Assembly (NCBI GenBank): GCA_001695595.3
Contig: MBPM02000018.1
Span: forward strand, 372,001 to 436,000
Direction: 5' to 3'
Length of the DNA stretch: 64,000 nucleotides
Source: Plasmopara viticola
Lineage: Eukaryota; Oomycota; Peronosporomycetes; Peronosporales; Peronosporaceae
Positions 49,901 to 61,654 of this stretch are shown piece after piece (the stretch's first letter is position 1; every line of letters starts with the position of its first letter). The translations under genes were made by a program, and so were the position numbers. The notes beneath the pieces were generated by a model, which saw only the letters and a list, made by a program, of their open reading frames with translations, ran no database searches and was not told where the DNA came from.

Positions 49901-51000
49901 AAGACAATACATCGTGTCTTCATCAGGAATGGCTTTAAGAGTTGCGGAGCAGATCAATGTATTCATGTCAAGAGAACTAAAGAAGGTTTTGCTTACGTTG
50001 GACTATATGTGGATGACATGATTATCGCAGCACGAAGCAGCAAAGAATTAAATCAAGTAAAGGGAGTACTCAAGAATGCTTTCAAGATGAAGGAGGTTGG
50101 TTAGGCGGAATTTATTTTGGGTATGGAAATTGATCACGACAGGTCAGCTGGAATTTTGATGATCAAACAGACTCGCTACATCGATGACGTGGTCAAGCGA
50201 TTCGGTAACAAGATGCCAAAAGTGTTGAAAGCCCTTGCGTATCAGGATTGAAGCTGTCGTCAAAGCAGTCACCCACAACGGAAGAGGGACGGTCGATAAT
50301 GCGATCAAAGCCTTATCGCTCTTTGATTGGATGCTTGCTGTACATAACGACATGCACTCGGCCTGATATTGCTTACGTGGTGACGCAGCTATCACGTTTT
50401 CTGGAGAACCCAGGACTACAACATTGGAGCGCAGCAATTCGAGTAGTACGGTATCTGAAGACCACGCGTCAAATCGGTATCGTCTACCGAGGAACTGGAA
50501 GCGTTACGGTCAAGGCATACTCGGATGCAGATTGGGGCAGCAACACGGATGACAGACGCTCGGTCTCGGGAATTATGGTCATGATTGCAAGCGCACCAGT
50601 GGTATTTAAGTCGAAGTACCAGCGGACACTTGCGCTGAGCTCAGCGGAAGCTGAGTATATGGCTCTCAGTTTATGCACACAAGAAGTTCTTTGGACGCGG
50701 GCAATGCTAAAGGACATGGGTCACGAGCAAGTTGAAGGCACACAGGTTTGGGAAGACAACCAGGGTGCGATTGCGTTAGCCAATAACGCCGGATACCATG
50801 CTAGGACAAAGCATGTGGACATCAAGCACCACTTTATTCGTGAGAACGTGCAAGAAGGACTGTTGTAGATCGAATATATCGACACGAAGAGTCAGCTTGC
50901 AGATATGCTGACGAAGGCAGTTGGGACCAAGATGCTTAAGTATCTGCGCGAAGCCACCGGAATCAAGACCAAGTCAGCAACAAAGGACACACAGCATTAG
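46922..51000 (+). pseudogene. Copia Gag-Pol polyprotein, copy 2, inactivated in RT/RNase H
   Basis: Open from ATG 46,922 for 1,060 codons. Gag (UBN2-type) spans about residues 1-185; the zinc knuckle CFNCDQFGHTKRNC is at 224-237; protease DSG is at 263-265; the integrase HHCC site is H394, H399, C426, C429; the integrase catalytic candidates are D457, D520 and E556; and YVDD is at about 1029-1032. The conserved box after D520 reads NGNDF where copy 1 has NGTEF, and NRVAER replaces NGVAER, so the integrase may also be weakened. The frame is then broken by a nonsense codon at 50,102-50,104, a 1-bp deletion near 50,206 and a nonsense codon at 50,866-50,868, before the normal stop at 50,998-51,000. 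Not autonomous. Confidence 0.94.
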
Positions 51001-51013
51001 CGGTGAGTGGGAG

Positions 51014-51160
51014 TGTTAACATTACACCGCTGAATGCATGTTGAACAGGTGGATGGCTTCACAGTAATTACAAGTACGTCCACAATTAGTAATTACATAT
51101 GGTAGCCGTTCATTGGTCAGGATAAATATATTCACTTCGGTTTTTACTTTCTTCTTAACA
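51014..51160 (+). repeat. 3' LTR, copia copy 2
   Basis: 147 bp because of a 1-bp insertion (GTCCACAATT). It shares the ACTTTCTTCT variant with the 3' LTR of copy 1 and ends CTTAACA. It abuts directly the left end of repeat unit 4. Confidence 0.93.
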
Positions 51161-52891
51161 AATATATACATTTTGGCTCCATTTTCTTGTATTCTTAAAA
51201 AGCGACTAAACTTTATTCCTGCAATTTAGGCAGGGACTTTAGTATTTTCAAAGACGTCAGTATACAAACATGTAGGTATACTGCTGAAGCTCTAGGCAAA
51301 AGCCCGGCCGTATCGTTATCGTCTATCAGTCGACTAGACGCTATAAACGTGGACGACCTATGTACTAGCCACTTCTTAGGGCTCGCTAGGAGAAGGCTTT
51401 GTTCGAGCAGCAAGAGCTGAAAATTGAAGGTAGAAGGGTCAGTTCAGAGTTCGATATTTTGATGTTTTACAAGTACATCATCATGTCCATATTCGAAAAC
51501 ATTATCTGTCATGAGAGTATAAACCTAATTTCTACACGATTCATCACAGTATAGACAGCAAATTGCCTTAGCAACAAGTTTTCTTGCCTAAGAGGCTCTC
51601 TGGCGGGCGAACGCTTCGCGGCTTGCCGCTTACGGTACTGGCACAGACTTTTTATAGCTGCGGCCCAAGGCACAAGGACCAAGTTTTGTGTAGAGCACCT
51701 TCCTGGGAGCCAACTTGGCCATCAGAATGGCGCAGCCGACCGGCAGCTTTTTTGCGCTGCCTTACTACTCTTCCGAGAAATTATTTTGTGCGGTTTTACC
51801 GCTTTTTACGCAAGATTGATTTTTTACATTCCATTAGATTCCTCTTCATGCGTTAACTAATTGACAAAATTGTTGGCGTTGGCTCCAAGGATTCGAAATG
51901 TGAAGCAAGGGGGGTAAAAATCTCGCGTTTATTGAGTTGTTGAGCCCGGGATCAAGTAACTCGTTGGTGTCGAGTATCTTGGACACGCTAAATGTACACG
52001 TGAAATTCCTTACGGCTTCTGTTTTGCCCGATGCAGTAGAAGAGCAACATATCGTCGTGGCGTGCACTGTAATGCCAATTTTGCAGATGACCAAATTGAT
52101 CGAATAATTGTACGGAAGGATAGCTTGACATGTGACCGGTGGAAAATAACTGCTTTGAAAAGCTATGCAAGAGAAGTGTCATGACTAACAAAACGATTGA
52201 CTTGCAGAATTAGGATGCAGAGCTATTATCCTACTGTAGACAAGGTAGATAAAGTGATTATCATGAAAAGAAAATAACTAAAATGTTACAAGCGCTGTTC
52301 GACTAATAAAATCATTATTGCTTGTTTTCATGTCACATGGGAAAAAGTTACATATGAAGCTCAGTTTTTTTCTAATTGTTTCTTCGTTTTGTTCAACAAA
52401 AATAACACATGAATTGTGAAGAAGAAAATAGTGGGCTAGAGCATGATTCCATCGTAATTTTGTCGATTTTGCTTCCGTCGTACTCGAAAGCCTGCAGTCA
52501 CGCGAATGACACGAATTTTTTTTTACAAGTTAAGAGATTACACGTCGTTATTTTGGGACCACTCCGCAATCACGACGACCGATATAAGCTCCCTTTTTTC
52601 AAAACTGGATGTTCGTTGGTAAAAAAAATACTACATAGATACTCTGCAGGATCGCGCGTGACGCAGCCGACCATAAACGCCAAATATGGTGAATGAATGC
52701 AACCGTGGCAATCCTTTAATAAAATTTAGCGAATTCCACAATATGTTTCTTTGCAGCCCGTTATTGCGTAGAACAGTACCGTAGCCAAATCAACAGTACT
52801 GCTTCGAAGACTCTCGTCAAAGAAGGTGAAGGAGACATACATTTTCTTTATTAGCGTTACGACAGCCACTGATCTTTTACTACAACCACGC
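51161..52891 (+). repeat. Repeat unit 4, SCR 3'-side flank
   Basis: Starts AATATATACATTTTGG immediately after the copia 3' LTR and aligns closely to 61,655-63,370 of unit 5 from its first base. A minus-strand frame of 82 codons at 51,846-52,094 is also open in unit 5 (62,326-62,574) but interrupted in unit 2. It contains EAVRNFTCTFSVSKILD and has no recognised family, so it is not called as a gene. Confidence 0.85.
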
Positions 52892-53399
52892 TTATTTACA
52901 GTCAGTTTTGCCGGCATAAAACTTGCCGTCCTTCGAGTTCTCACAGCCACACTCGCCCGTTTCGGGGTCTTGGATGCATCCGGTACCGACGCCCTTGTTC
53001 GTACCGTTGCCACTACTCAATAGCACCGAAATATTAGTCTCGCCATTACAAATAAAATAGAAATCAAGCGACTTACTTCCAAAAGAACGTCCAGCAGTCT
53101 TCTTTTTGCTCCATTTCGGTTTTCATCGGCCCGTCACAAGTGTACGCATGACACGTGCCGTACGGGTAGCCATGATTGCCGTCGTACTTATGATCCTGAA
53201 TAAAGATGGCGAAGACCTGCTTATCATGTGTGCGAGTGTTGTGAGAGCACTCTGCAGCTTGTATTGCTGGGGAACTCGTCGTTGCTTTGCAGTTGACGGT
53301 AGTTGGGCACATGCCGAGGGAGTTGGTTCGACAGGGGTCAAGAGTAGCAGAAGTTAGCGCGGGGGCGGCGATGAGCGAAAGAACAAACGAGACGCGCAT
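52892..53399 (-). CDS. SCR4: small secreted cysteine-rich protein, two exons
   Basis: Exon 1 is 53,077-53,399 and exon 2 is 52,892-53,012, with a 64-bp GT-AG intron at 53,013-53,076; 147 aa ending at TAA. The signal peptide (MRVSFVLSLIAAPALTSAT) and all 11 cysteines match SCR2. The core differs from SCR2 by DHKYDGNHG for DHQYDGNHG. Intron, start and stop positions are all conserved, and the initiator-like TCACTTT lies 41-47 nt upstream. Function unknown. Confidence 0.82.
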
Positions 53400-55182
53400 T
53401 TTGACCAAGAAGGTAGCTGCTGCTCAAAGGAAAACTTTGAAAGTGAGGTCGTCCATTTCGATGACAGGTATTAGCAAAACCACACGTAGCGGCAAAGCTT
53501 TTCAACATTAAGACAGCGTAATCGTGCCGTTTCGATATTTGATTGCCGATGTTTGCACCAGAAATTTGCATCCTACAATGATGTTACTTCTTAAGCTTTT
53601 CAGATGACGCCTTTTTCTTTACAGAAAAAAGCAGCAATTAAACAACCACTCGTCGCACGACCTCCCGATCCGGCATCACGAAAGCATGCGCAAGTAAGGT
53701 GTCGATCGCTTACTTTAAATCTGTTTTCTCTTTTAGCAGCTGTTTAAAATCTAGCACGATCAGCCCTGAAAATGTACAAATGTAGGGTAGATTTCGCATT
53801 ACTTATATACTGGTACTTTTACGATTAAAGTTTTTCCAAACAGTGTTGTCAAAATGCCAGGATATTGACATCCAGTAATGACGATCTGAGACTCAAAGTC
53901 GTGAAAATGGCTTGCTCGGATCCAGAGACTTTGAGACGGCTATCTTGAGTACTCACCAGCTGTTATATAGAATGCCAATTTTTCGCTTTGCAGCGACCGC
54001 TTGACAGTATATTGTGATACAGGAGAGTACATATTGGCGAAAGCAGATGCTGACGTACAAATAGGGTCAAAACGTACTCTAGGAAAAAAAGTTGATCTCG
54101 TACAAAGGTGGTCGACGCTTACGCTCGTGGCGTCGAACAACGGCTACGTGGAGCGAGGCGCTGAGCTGGAGTGGGTGGCTGATTAATTTTTGTGCTATCG
54201 TGATGAAAAGGCCAATTAGTTTTGCTATTTAACCAGATCTTCGGCTGAAAAAAATGCGATTTTCACATCGAGTAAGGATTTAGTGTTACTGCATCTAGTA
54301 ACAATACTTCTGCGCCATTTTTTAGGTTAAGTTCTTTTAAGATTCTATTTAAGCTGCCATTTGAAGTTTGAGCCTTCGTGCGTCAAAGTAGGCAAAAGTA
54401 GGGTAGCAAATACAAAGAGTGTAATCGCAGTTTTTTCTTGTGGAACACTCAATTTGAAAGCGTAAAGCAACCGCAAAAATGTTTCTCGAAAAACTAGCTG
54501 CCACTAGTTTTTCGACCTTCTTCGCGATTGCTAACGGGTCCACAGAAGGTCTATCTGCTGGAAACAAAAATAATACGATACATGTACGAGTGACGATATT
54601 GTTTATGTCGTTGCTCAAAGCAAAAGTATATCGATGGTGATGGTCTCAGAAAGAAGCTGATATGACTTTCTTGATTGGCAAATACGGTAGCGTTCATACG
54701 CTTCGTCGGCAGAATAATGGCCATCACATAGGACGTTACTGTTTCTGTATTTCGCGCGTTGTTAGCGTTGACAAGCTCGTGCTAAGAAATTTAGACTATT
54801 TATTTGCTTCTTGCAAAACTTGGGCCTATATAAATGATAAATTCGTGCAGAAAAAACAGAGCAATTCTTTGTTTACTAAACAAGTGGACTTCCAAGGCTT
54901 GGGCCGACAAATTAAAGTCTTAGTAGCAGCAGTCTGGCTTGTATCTTGCACTCAGCAATAATCATTGGAAAGTTATGACAACACCAGCTTCGGACAACAA
55001 ACTTTGGCCTTGCGTCAATTAAAAGCTATCATAAGGTGCAATGAAAGCCTTTTAGTCGCTGCAACTGACGGCGTACATCCGAGACAAACCTGCTGATCTT
55101 CATTGAGAAGGTCAGCAAAAAATATTCGTTGTTGAATGTCGGCAATCACATAAAGATTCTTTAAGGGCACATTAACAGATGG
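53400..55182 (+). repeat. Repeat unit 4, SCR 5'-side flank
   Basis: Aligns to 27,172-28,975 of unit 2 and 43,141-44,945 of unit 3 with clearly more substitutions and several indels than units 2 and 3 show to each other. Similarity ends at about 55,182, where unrelated AT-rich DNA begins. No copia insertion is present in this unit. Confidence 0.8.
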
Positions 55183-58100
55183 CTTTTCCAACAAATATTT
55201 ACTTATTAATTAAGTAAATAATCATTTTATTATCGTCACGAAGTCATTTCCTTCTATTTTAAAAGATTTATTCCTTTATATATTGGTATAAGAAACGTAA
55301 ATTAGTTTTTCAAATTTACAAAAGCCTCGAAACCGCAGAAGACTTGTGTTAAAAGGCGTGGGAGGATGTTTAATTTTTCTATTTGCCATGCACGAGTGCT
55401 ATCTATATCATCAACTAATGAACGATTGTCAAATTCTGGCGCAGATAGAAACCCATCAATCTTACCACAGGCAAAACCGACCCTGTGACTTGAGCAGTCA
55501 GTCGCTCGATCCTAAATCGGGTGGTAACCCACAGGATCGCAATAAAAGCAGCCGGAGATAAATCACCAAAGAGGACAATCAATCACACCCAAAGATGTGG
55601 CTACCCTACCAACCCGCATTCAAAAGAGTGTGCAACAGCTACGTAAAATGGACGTGCCACTACCTCGGAAAATCCCAAGGTGTAATGAAGGGTACGAAAC
55701 CCGGTCCTGTTCGGATAACAACCAGCGTCCCACGTTAGAGGAACATTAGTTTTTGCGTGGGCAAGCATTTGACGATTTATGAACAAAATCAATCACCTGA
55801 ATGTTAGTCTAAGCCTTCAGCTTTGTTTAAAAATGAGGGTCCGCATTTATTTGCGCTCTCATCCACGATACCATGCGCTCCGCATGCTCAAACTTTCTGC
55901 CTTAAGGCTGGACAAACTCCCAGATATTGTCAATCATCCCCGATTATATAAATATCATATGTTAAGCTTAAAATCGCAAACGAAGCCATCTGTAGCGTTT
56001 AAGAGCATTTATAATCTCGTCATTTCACACCCAAAGTCAATTGAAATTGCTATACGATCAACATTACAATTGATAGAACAATCATTTAGCAGCACGTCGA
56101 TTATAGCCATCGCGTAATTCATGATAGTGGCAATTGCAGCTACTTTCTTTTTGTCGGTGCACAAATGAATAGTTTGGCGTTTATTTCCATCTCAAGAGAT
56201 TGTGTGGTGTCCAAAGATTCTACAGTATGCTCAGCTTTTACAGTGATTTGAAGTTTCGGACGATGGCGAAAGACCACTCATTACACTTGCTGGTAAATTG
56301 GTGCCGATCATCGCTAGCGACTATTTAATCACCTCGCTAATCAAAAACCAGTGTTACTATTAGTCGTGTAGTATCTCAATGGATTTGGCTGTATTTGCTT
56401 CGTCGAAATTTAAATGAGTTTGGCTGTATTTGCTTCGTCGGTCAGCCAGGGAGGATTCGCTCTTCTTTTTTTGTAAGCGGTAACTTACTGACAATTCTTC
56501 GTTGGCAGTCTTCAATGTTGTACGTAAGAACAATTTCGTGTCAGTTCGCAGCGCTTTAGTTAAATGTGTATCAAACGAGAAGCAGGAGAGTTTACCGTAC
56601 AAGCTTACGCCGAAAAAACCTCCCTGCGAATAATATTCGCTTGAAGAGAATAATCCATTTAACACGTTTAAGTTGCTCGATAGCATGAGTCTTCACATGC
56701 AGTTACCTCCTCAGGCTCATAAAGCTAGCGAGACCTCGCAGCACCGCAAGCTACGCCTCCAAAAGGTGAGGGAGGGCGGGCCGATTCATCTTTGAGTCTT
56801 CGCCCTCGCAAAAGCAACTAGTGCAAGATAAAAGCTGGTTATTCCACCGATGGAGGAAAGAATAAGCAAAACACATCTTGGATAAATTTTTTTGAGATGG
56901 CCGTTTAAGGAGCCACTACCTCGTGTAACTTTCTGTATGTGGCGTTTGCACTCTCTCATCTGGCAAGCTGGGGTAAAAGATGGTTACTCACCCGTAACAA
57001 TAGCACTTAGCGCTCTGAGGGCACACGAAGAAACAGTTATATGCAGTGTTTTTCCGGCAAGCCTTCGACTCCACCAACGCTAACATATTTTGCTTGCAAG
57101 CAAGAGTAAAACTAGTTTTACAAAACCCCTTTACAAATAAAGGGAGTTGACGGCCACCGCTACAAAATTGCCACGCCCCCACCAAGTCGCGGTGGCTGTA
57201 TCGATAAAATAGTCGAAGGGCAGATACGATTTGAACATCATATTTGAAGATTCGGGGTGCGACGGTGATACATTACAGCTCAGAGGTTTTTATTACTCTG
57301 AAGTACCGTAGATGGGCAGCTCCTCGGTCGACAGGATCTAGATTAGTAGACTCGGTAGCCTAATCCAAGTCAAAGCCAAGTCATTTTGAAGGTGACTCGT
57401 TTCAACTGACGAAGTCACAATTTGTAGTTTAAGGTCACTGACGTAAAAACATACTGGAATGTGAGGGTGTGACGCATTAAATTTTCAGCATAGTTTTGAT
57501 TATTGAAACCGGGTGGTAACATTATAAGAAATTACCCAAAGGTATCCCATACCAGTGTATATCACACTCTTACGACGCCGTGTGAAATATACAAAGTGGC
57601 ATTTGATGCGGCGCTTAAAGTACGCGCATAGCAGACTCAAGGTTGTGCTGAAACAGTCGAGGTTTCAAGGATAAGTTTCTTTCGTGCATGCCATACAAAA
57701 AGTGACCTTCGAAAATCCCGCATGGCCCACCAAGCAGTTGAGCGTACCTATTGGCGTTATGGCCTACATTGGTTGGATAAAGCTCATGTAAAGAGCCCTC
57801 CTGTTCTTCGTTGAACTTGTCTTCTAAAGCGTTAGTGGTCACTCTAGGAATCGATGCCGGTGTCGATTTACGGTCCCTAATCTAAATTTAAAATGAGTTT
57901 GACCTATCACAATTGACCTTTGCACTACGAAGTCAATTCATCCATTTCGATAACCAATCAGGCAGCAAAAAAAGCTGCTATTCAGCTTTTCATATAACGA
58001 TGACCAAACCCAACAACCAAGAAGGCTACTTTCGACATTTAAAGATGCATCTGCTCTACAACCGGGCTCTCTACAACCGCGCTCAGTAGCTAACGTTGAA

Positions 58101-61100
58101 ATTACCACAAACGCTCATCCTGCCACAAAGGCTGTGTCTACTATTCATGCTGTGCTTGTAGAAATGACTCACATGCTATAAAAGCTGTACCTGCGCTGTA
58201 GGCGATAGGTCAAAAATGGGTTCGCGCACCAAAAAGCAATAGAAGATGTTCTAATAGACATATGAGTCCACAAAGACCACCAAGCGATTCCAAACTACAA
58301 AGGAACCCAAAATAAACGTCAATAACCTCAAGCGGCTTCATTGCCCGAGGCATACCTTACTGGTGCAAGAGTTCTTAGACTCATCGTTCGTGCGGAAACC
58401 TACGCACATAAATATAGAAATTACTTGACGATCCCTAGAGGCAAAGATCCAACCTTAGATACTCGTGAAAATTAGATATCAAACATTGTGATTGAGGAAG
58501 AGAAAAAAACTTACAGAAGGCAGCCCTTAGACATTCAAAGGTTGGATTCAACGATTCGAGTCAATAAAGTGGTCTATTACAGGCTCTACAATTTGCTCAT
58601 CGACAATTTTTTTCAGCACAAATCGCCATCCCGTGAGCGGCCTACGAATTTGGGAAACCTTTGATACTCTTAACATTACACTTGTATTGGTGAAACACTT
58701 TGGGAGTGGGTAAAACTTTCGGGTTTCGCTGACTGAAATCTCAAAGCATTCGACTACGCATTTTGCGTCCGTGAGCTTTGAAGTAAAACTTGGTCACTTA
58801 GCTTTAAATGTTAACCTAGGCACTGGTAATGTAACGTTTGAGCGCAAGTGTACTGCCACTTCCGTTGTAACTAAACGCGCGGTCAAACGACTGCTGATTA
58901 CGTGCGAATTGTTCGCTGCTTCAAATTTTAGATCAAAAAGCATCTGAGCAGCCGATCTAACAGCTCTCATGACCACGCCAATACATAAAAGCGTAGCTGG
59001 CTTTGGCAGCCAACGAGCATTCTCCTCCATTTATAGTTAAAGCCCCTGCGTAGCTGATTAGCGCATTCGGCAGTCGGGCTGCGGCTGTGAGACATTTGCG
59101 AAGATACCGGACCTCTTTGACTGTATATTCTACGATCAACTGAACCACCGCGCTTCGCGGCTTAAGATTTTTTAAATTGCGTCAGAAAGCCGATTTATTA
59201 ATGGTTAAGGATTTTAGGTTTGTCCTTCTTCTCAAAGCGCTCAAAATCAGCCCCTCATCGATACGATCACGATGGTGGAGACTATGAGCACTATTACCCG
59301 CCGTATGGCTTCTTGTACTTGCCTTACCAGTTATTGCTAGCATTCTAACGCTCATAAGAGACTTGCACTATCAAGGATCGCGATTTTTCCACCGAGTATA
59401 TCGACGTCGTCTTGAGAAATTAGATGGTGTGCGCCGACCCTATAACATTCCGGTAGGATCGTTCAAGGTACGACGATGCAATGTTTATATTTGTTTGATA
59501 GTACTAATTTTATATTCTAGTGGTAGCTTTGGCATCCAGCAATATCGTATCTCCCGCAATTAAAATTAGTTGCCGAGAAAAATAGCATTGAATTAGAGAC
59601 CTACGAGAAAATACTAATCTTGCTCTATCCCGCTAATCCCCGGGAGATTGTGTTTTTATAAGCGTTGACGGAGCTTTATTGTGTCTTATTATAAAAAAGC
59701 GTAAAGTCCTTAGATACGTGAGGCGCATTGTAGATTTCAAGCTGACCTATTCGAAGTGATTGGCCTACGAATGTGGCTTCTCAGCGGACGTACTTTGCAG
59801 TGTGTCATTAAGCACACGACTGCCTTTTTTGTCCGATCATTTAACTAAGACTGGTCACCGATTAATATCTTCTTATTAGCTGAAGTAGTGTTTGCAAAAT
59901 CGTAGCGGATAAATCGCAGATTAATTCTATGGCCGTCATGTCCGTAAGATCATAATGATTAGATACTGCTTGCTTTTCTTGCTAAGCAGGTATCAGACGA
60001 TAGATAAAAGCATGACTTGGCCAATAGCAAAAGTTTTTATGCGGCATACAAATACCACTATGGCCGAGCTGTCATTCAATTGTGGCAAGACAAAGATATA
60101 GCCGACTTATATCGACTTCAAGCGGCCCGCCAGAACCGGCAAGATTTTTTATAAGCCGTTGTTTGAGCCGCGAATTTGACCAATTACCACATCACATAGC
60201 TCTCACATGTGGGACTATTGATGTAGCAGACTCAGAAAGATTAAAAAAAGAGTAAGGCTTAAACGACCACCGAAAGGATCATCATTTTTCTTAAAAACAA
60301 CCAGTACTTAAGGGTTCCGTCGTTTGGAGCAACGAGTCTGGCGGATTCTTCTCATATTTGGGTATACCGTTTGCCGATCCAGCTGCAGCATCACTTGAGC
60401 AAACATCCTGGCAATTCTCCCTCTAGTATGAGCCAACCTATTTTTTAGACTCTTTTGCATTCTGGCGCGTATTTTTTGTTTTAAATTCGTAAGCCTACCC
60501 ATACAACCAGCCGCCCACCACTGCTGGTGGTCTTATGAAAGCTGCCAAGCTTTAAGGGACAAAGTTTCAATGGTGTGCATGAAGCACACATTCATTATGA
60601 TGTCCTAATTCTACTTTCTAAAGCACCACTCCTCAAACGTTTTCCTGGCTCTGAAGGCAGAATATTGTCAGCGACGCTTTAAAGTCCTTGAGCAATACAA
60701 ATGTTCGATTCGTCGGCCCCTAGGGTTTGACACGTCTTGCTTTGCCTGCCTCAGGTTTACTACTATTGAATGCTGGAATGCGCGGCAATTTGGAGAAATG
60801 AAACTGTCTGTAGGTGTACTCTATTCGAGAGAATAATTTCGATCACCTCTTTCATTCTTCCTGCTTCCTTTTTAAATGGCGAATATAAGGTTGGTCTACC
60901 ACTGGGCCATCCTTAAACACAGTGGAGAGTGACGCTCCAGTATTGATACTTTCAGCACTTTAAAATCTTAAAAGTAGTAATGAAACTCCCGCCTCTTTCA
61001 CTTTCAAGCATTGAAGTGTGGACGCTAAGTTCGTCGGAAGAATCGCTTCTCTCACTTATTCCTTTGAGCGTTTCTACAAGACAAAACACTTCGATAAAAT

Positions 61101-61654
61101 GCTTTCATTGCTGAGTGTTCAGCTTCAAGCCAGTTTGGTCTTCCAGAAAAATAATTGCTGACACCACGCAAACCTAGTCTTTGTGACTAATACCGTTCAG
61201 AAAAAAACTTTCCTATAAAGGTAAATTCTTAAGTTTCCCTTGCTTGGACCCTATACTTGGCGCTATATCGAACGTACTAGAGCTTATGCTGCCTAAGCCC
61301 TACAACACACTGTTTTCCTAGAGCTTAGATGTTCTGACGCAATTCAGCTGCTTGGTAGGAGGGATATTCCAAATGCAGTCGCCTTCTCAGGCCACAGGAG
61401 CCAACAAGTCTTTTGAGCAGTACAGGCTGCACGTCCGACCGATGCAGCAAGGTGGTTTATCCATCACAAAACCTTTGCAAGGATTGTGGAAGACAATTTG
61501 CTAAGATTTGATTACGAAGTGCTCCCATGTGTAACGATATTACACAGTACTTTGTACAAAAAAATACATATACAATCTGCCAATGACCACTTCTTACACA
61601 CGGATCGAAGTGTACAATAGACTGCAGTTAAGAGTTCAGTTTATAGACTACAAT
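55183..61654. other. Inter-unit stretch with retroelement-like debris, no intact gene
   Basis: No complete gene. A plus frame at about 55,560-55,737 (KDVATLPTRIQKSVQQLRK) and minus frames at 58,794-59,148 look like fragments of decayed proteins without recognised motifs. Around 57,100-57,200 GC-richer sequence with CCACCGCT and a nearby reverse complement may be an element end. The remainder is AT-rich with nothing recognisable. Confidence 0.4.
57615..57842 (-). pseudogene. Retroelement-like fragment (possibly Gag)
   Basis: A 75-codon minus frame reading NALEDKFNEEQEGSLHEL and later FLYGMHERNLSLKPRLF. The end part resembles the region of LTR-retrotransposon Gag proteins just before the zinc knuckle, but no knuckle follows. 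A diverged, stop-ridden relative lies at about 24,590-24,870. The family assignment is tentative. Confidence 0.25.

Larger units (their letters stand above)
46734..51160 (+). mobile_element. Ty1/copia LTR retrotransposon, copy 2 (defective)
   Basis: Same element and internal structure as copy 1. The left flank carries the same CATAT target-site sequence (46,729-46,733), but the base string after the 3' LTR is AATAT, which belongs to the left flank of repeat unit 4. The two LTRs are 146 and 147 bp. The internal region is nearly identical to copy 1 apart from separate inactivating changes and a 15-bp deletion near 49,226. Confidence 0.94.
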
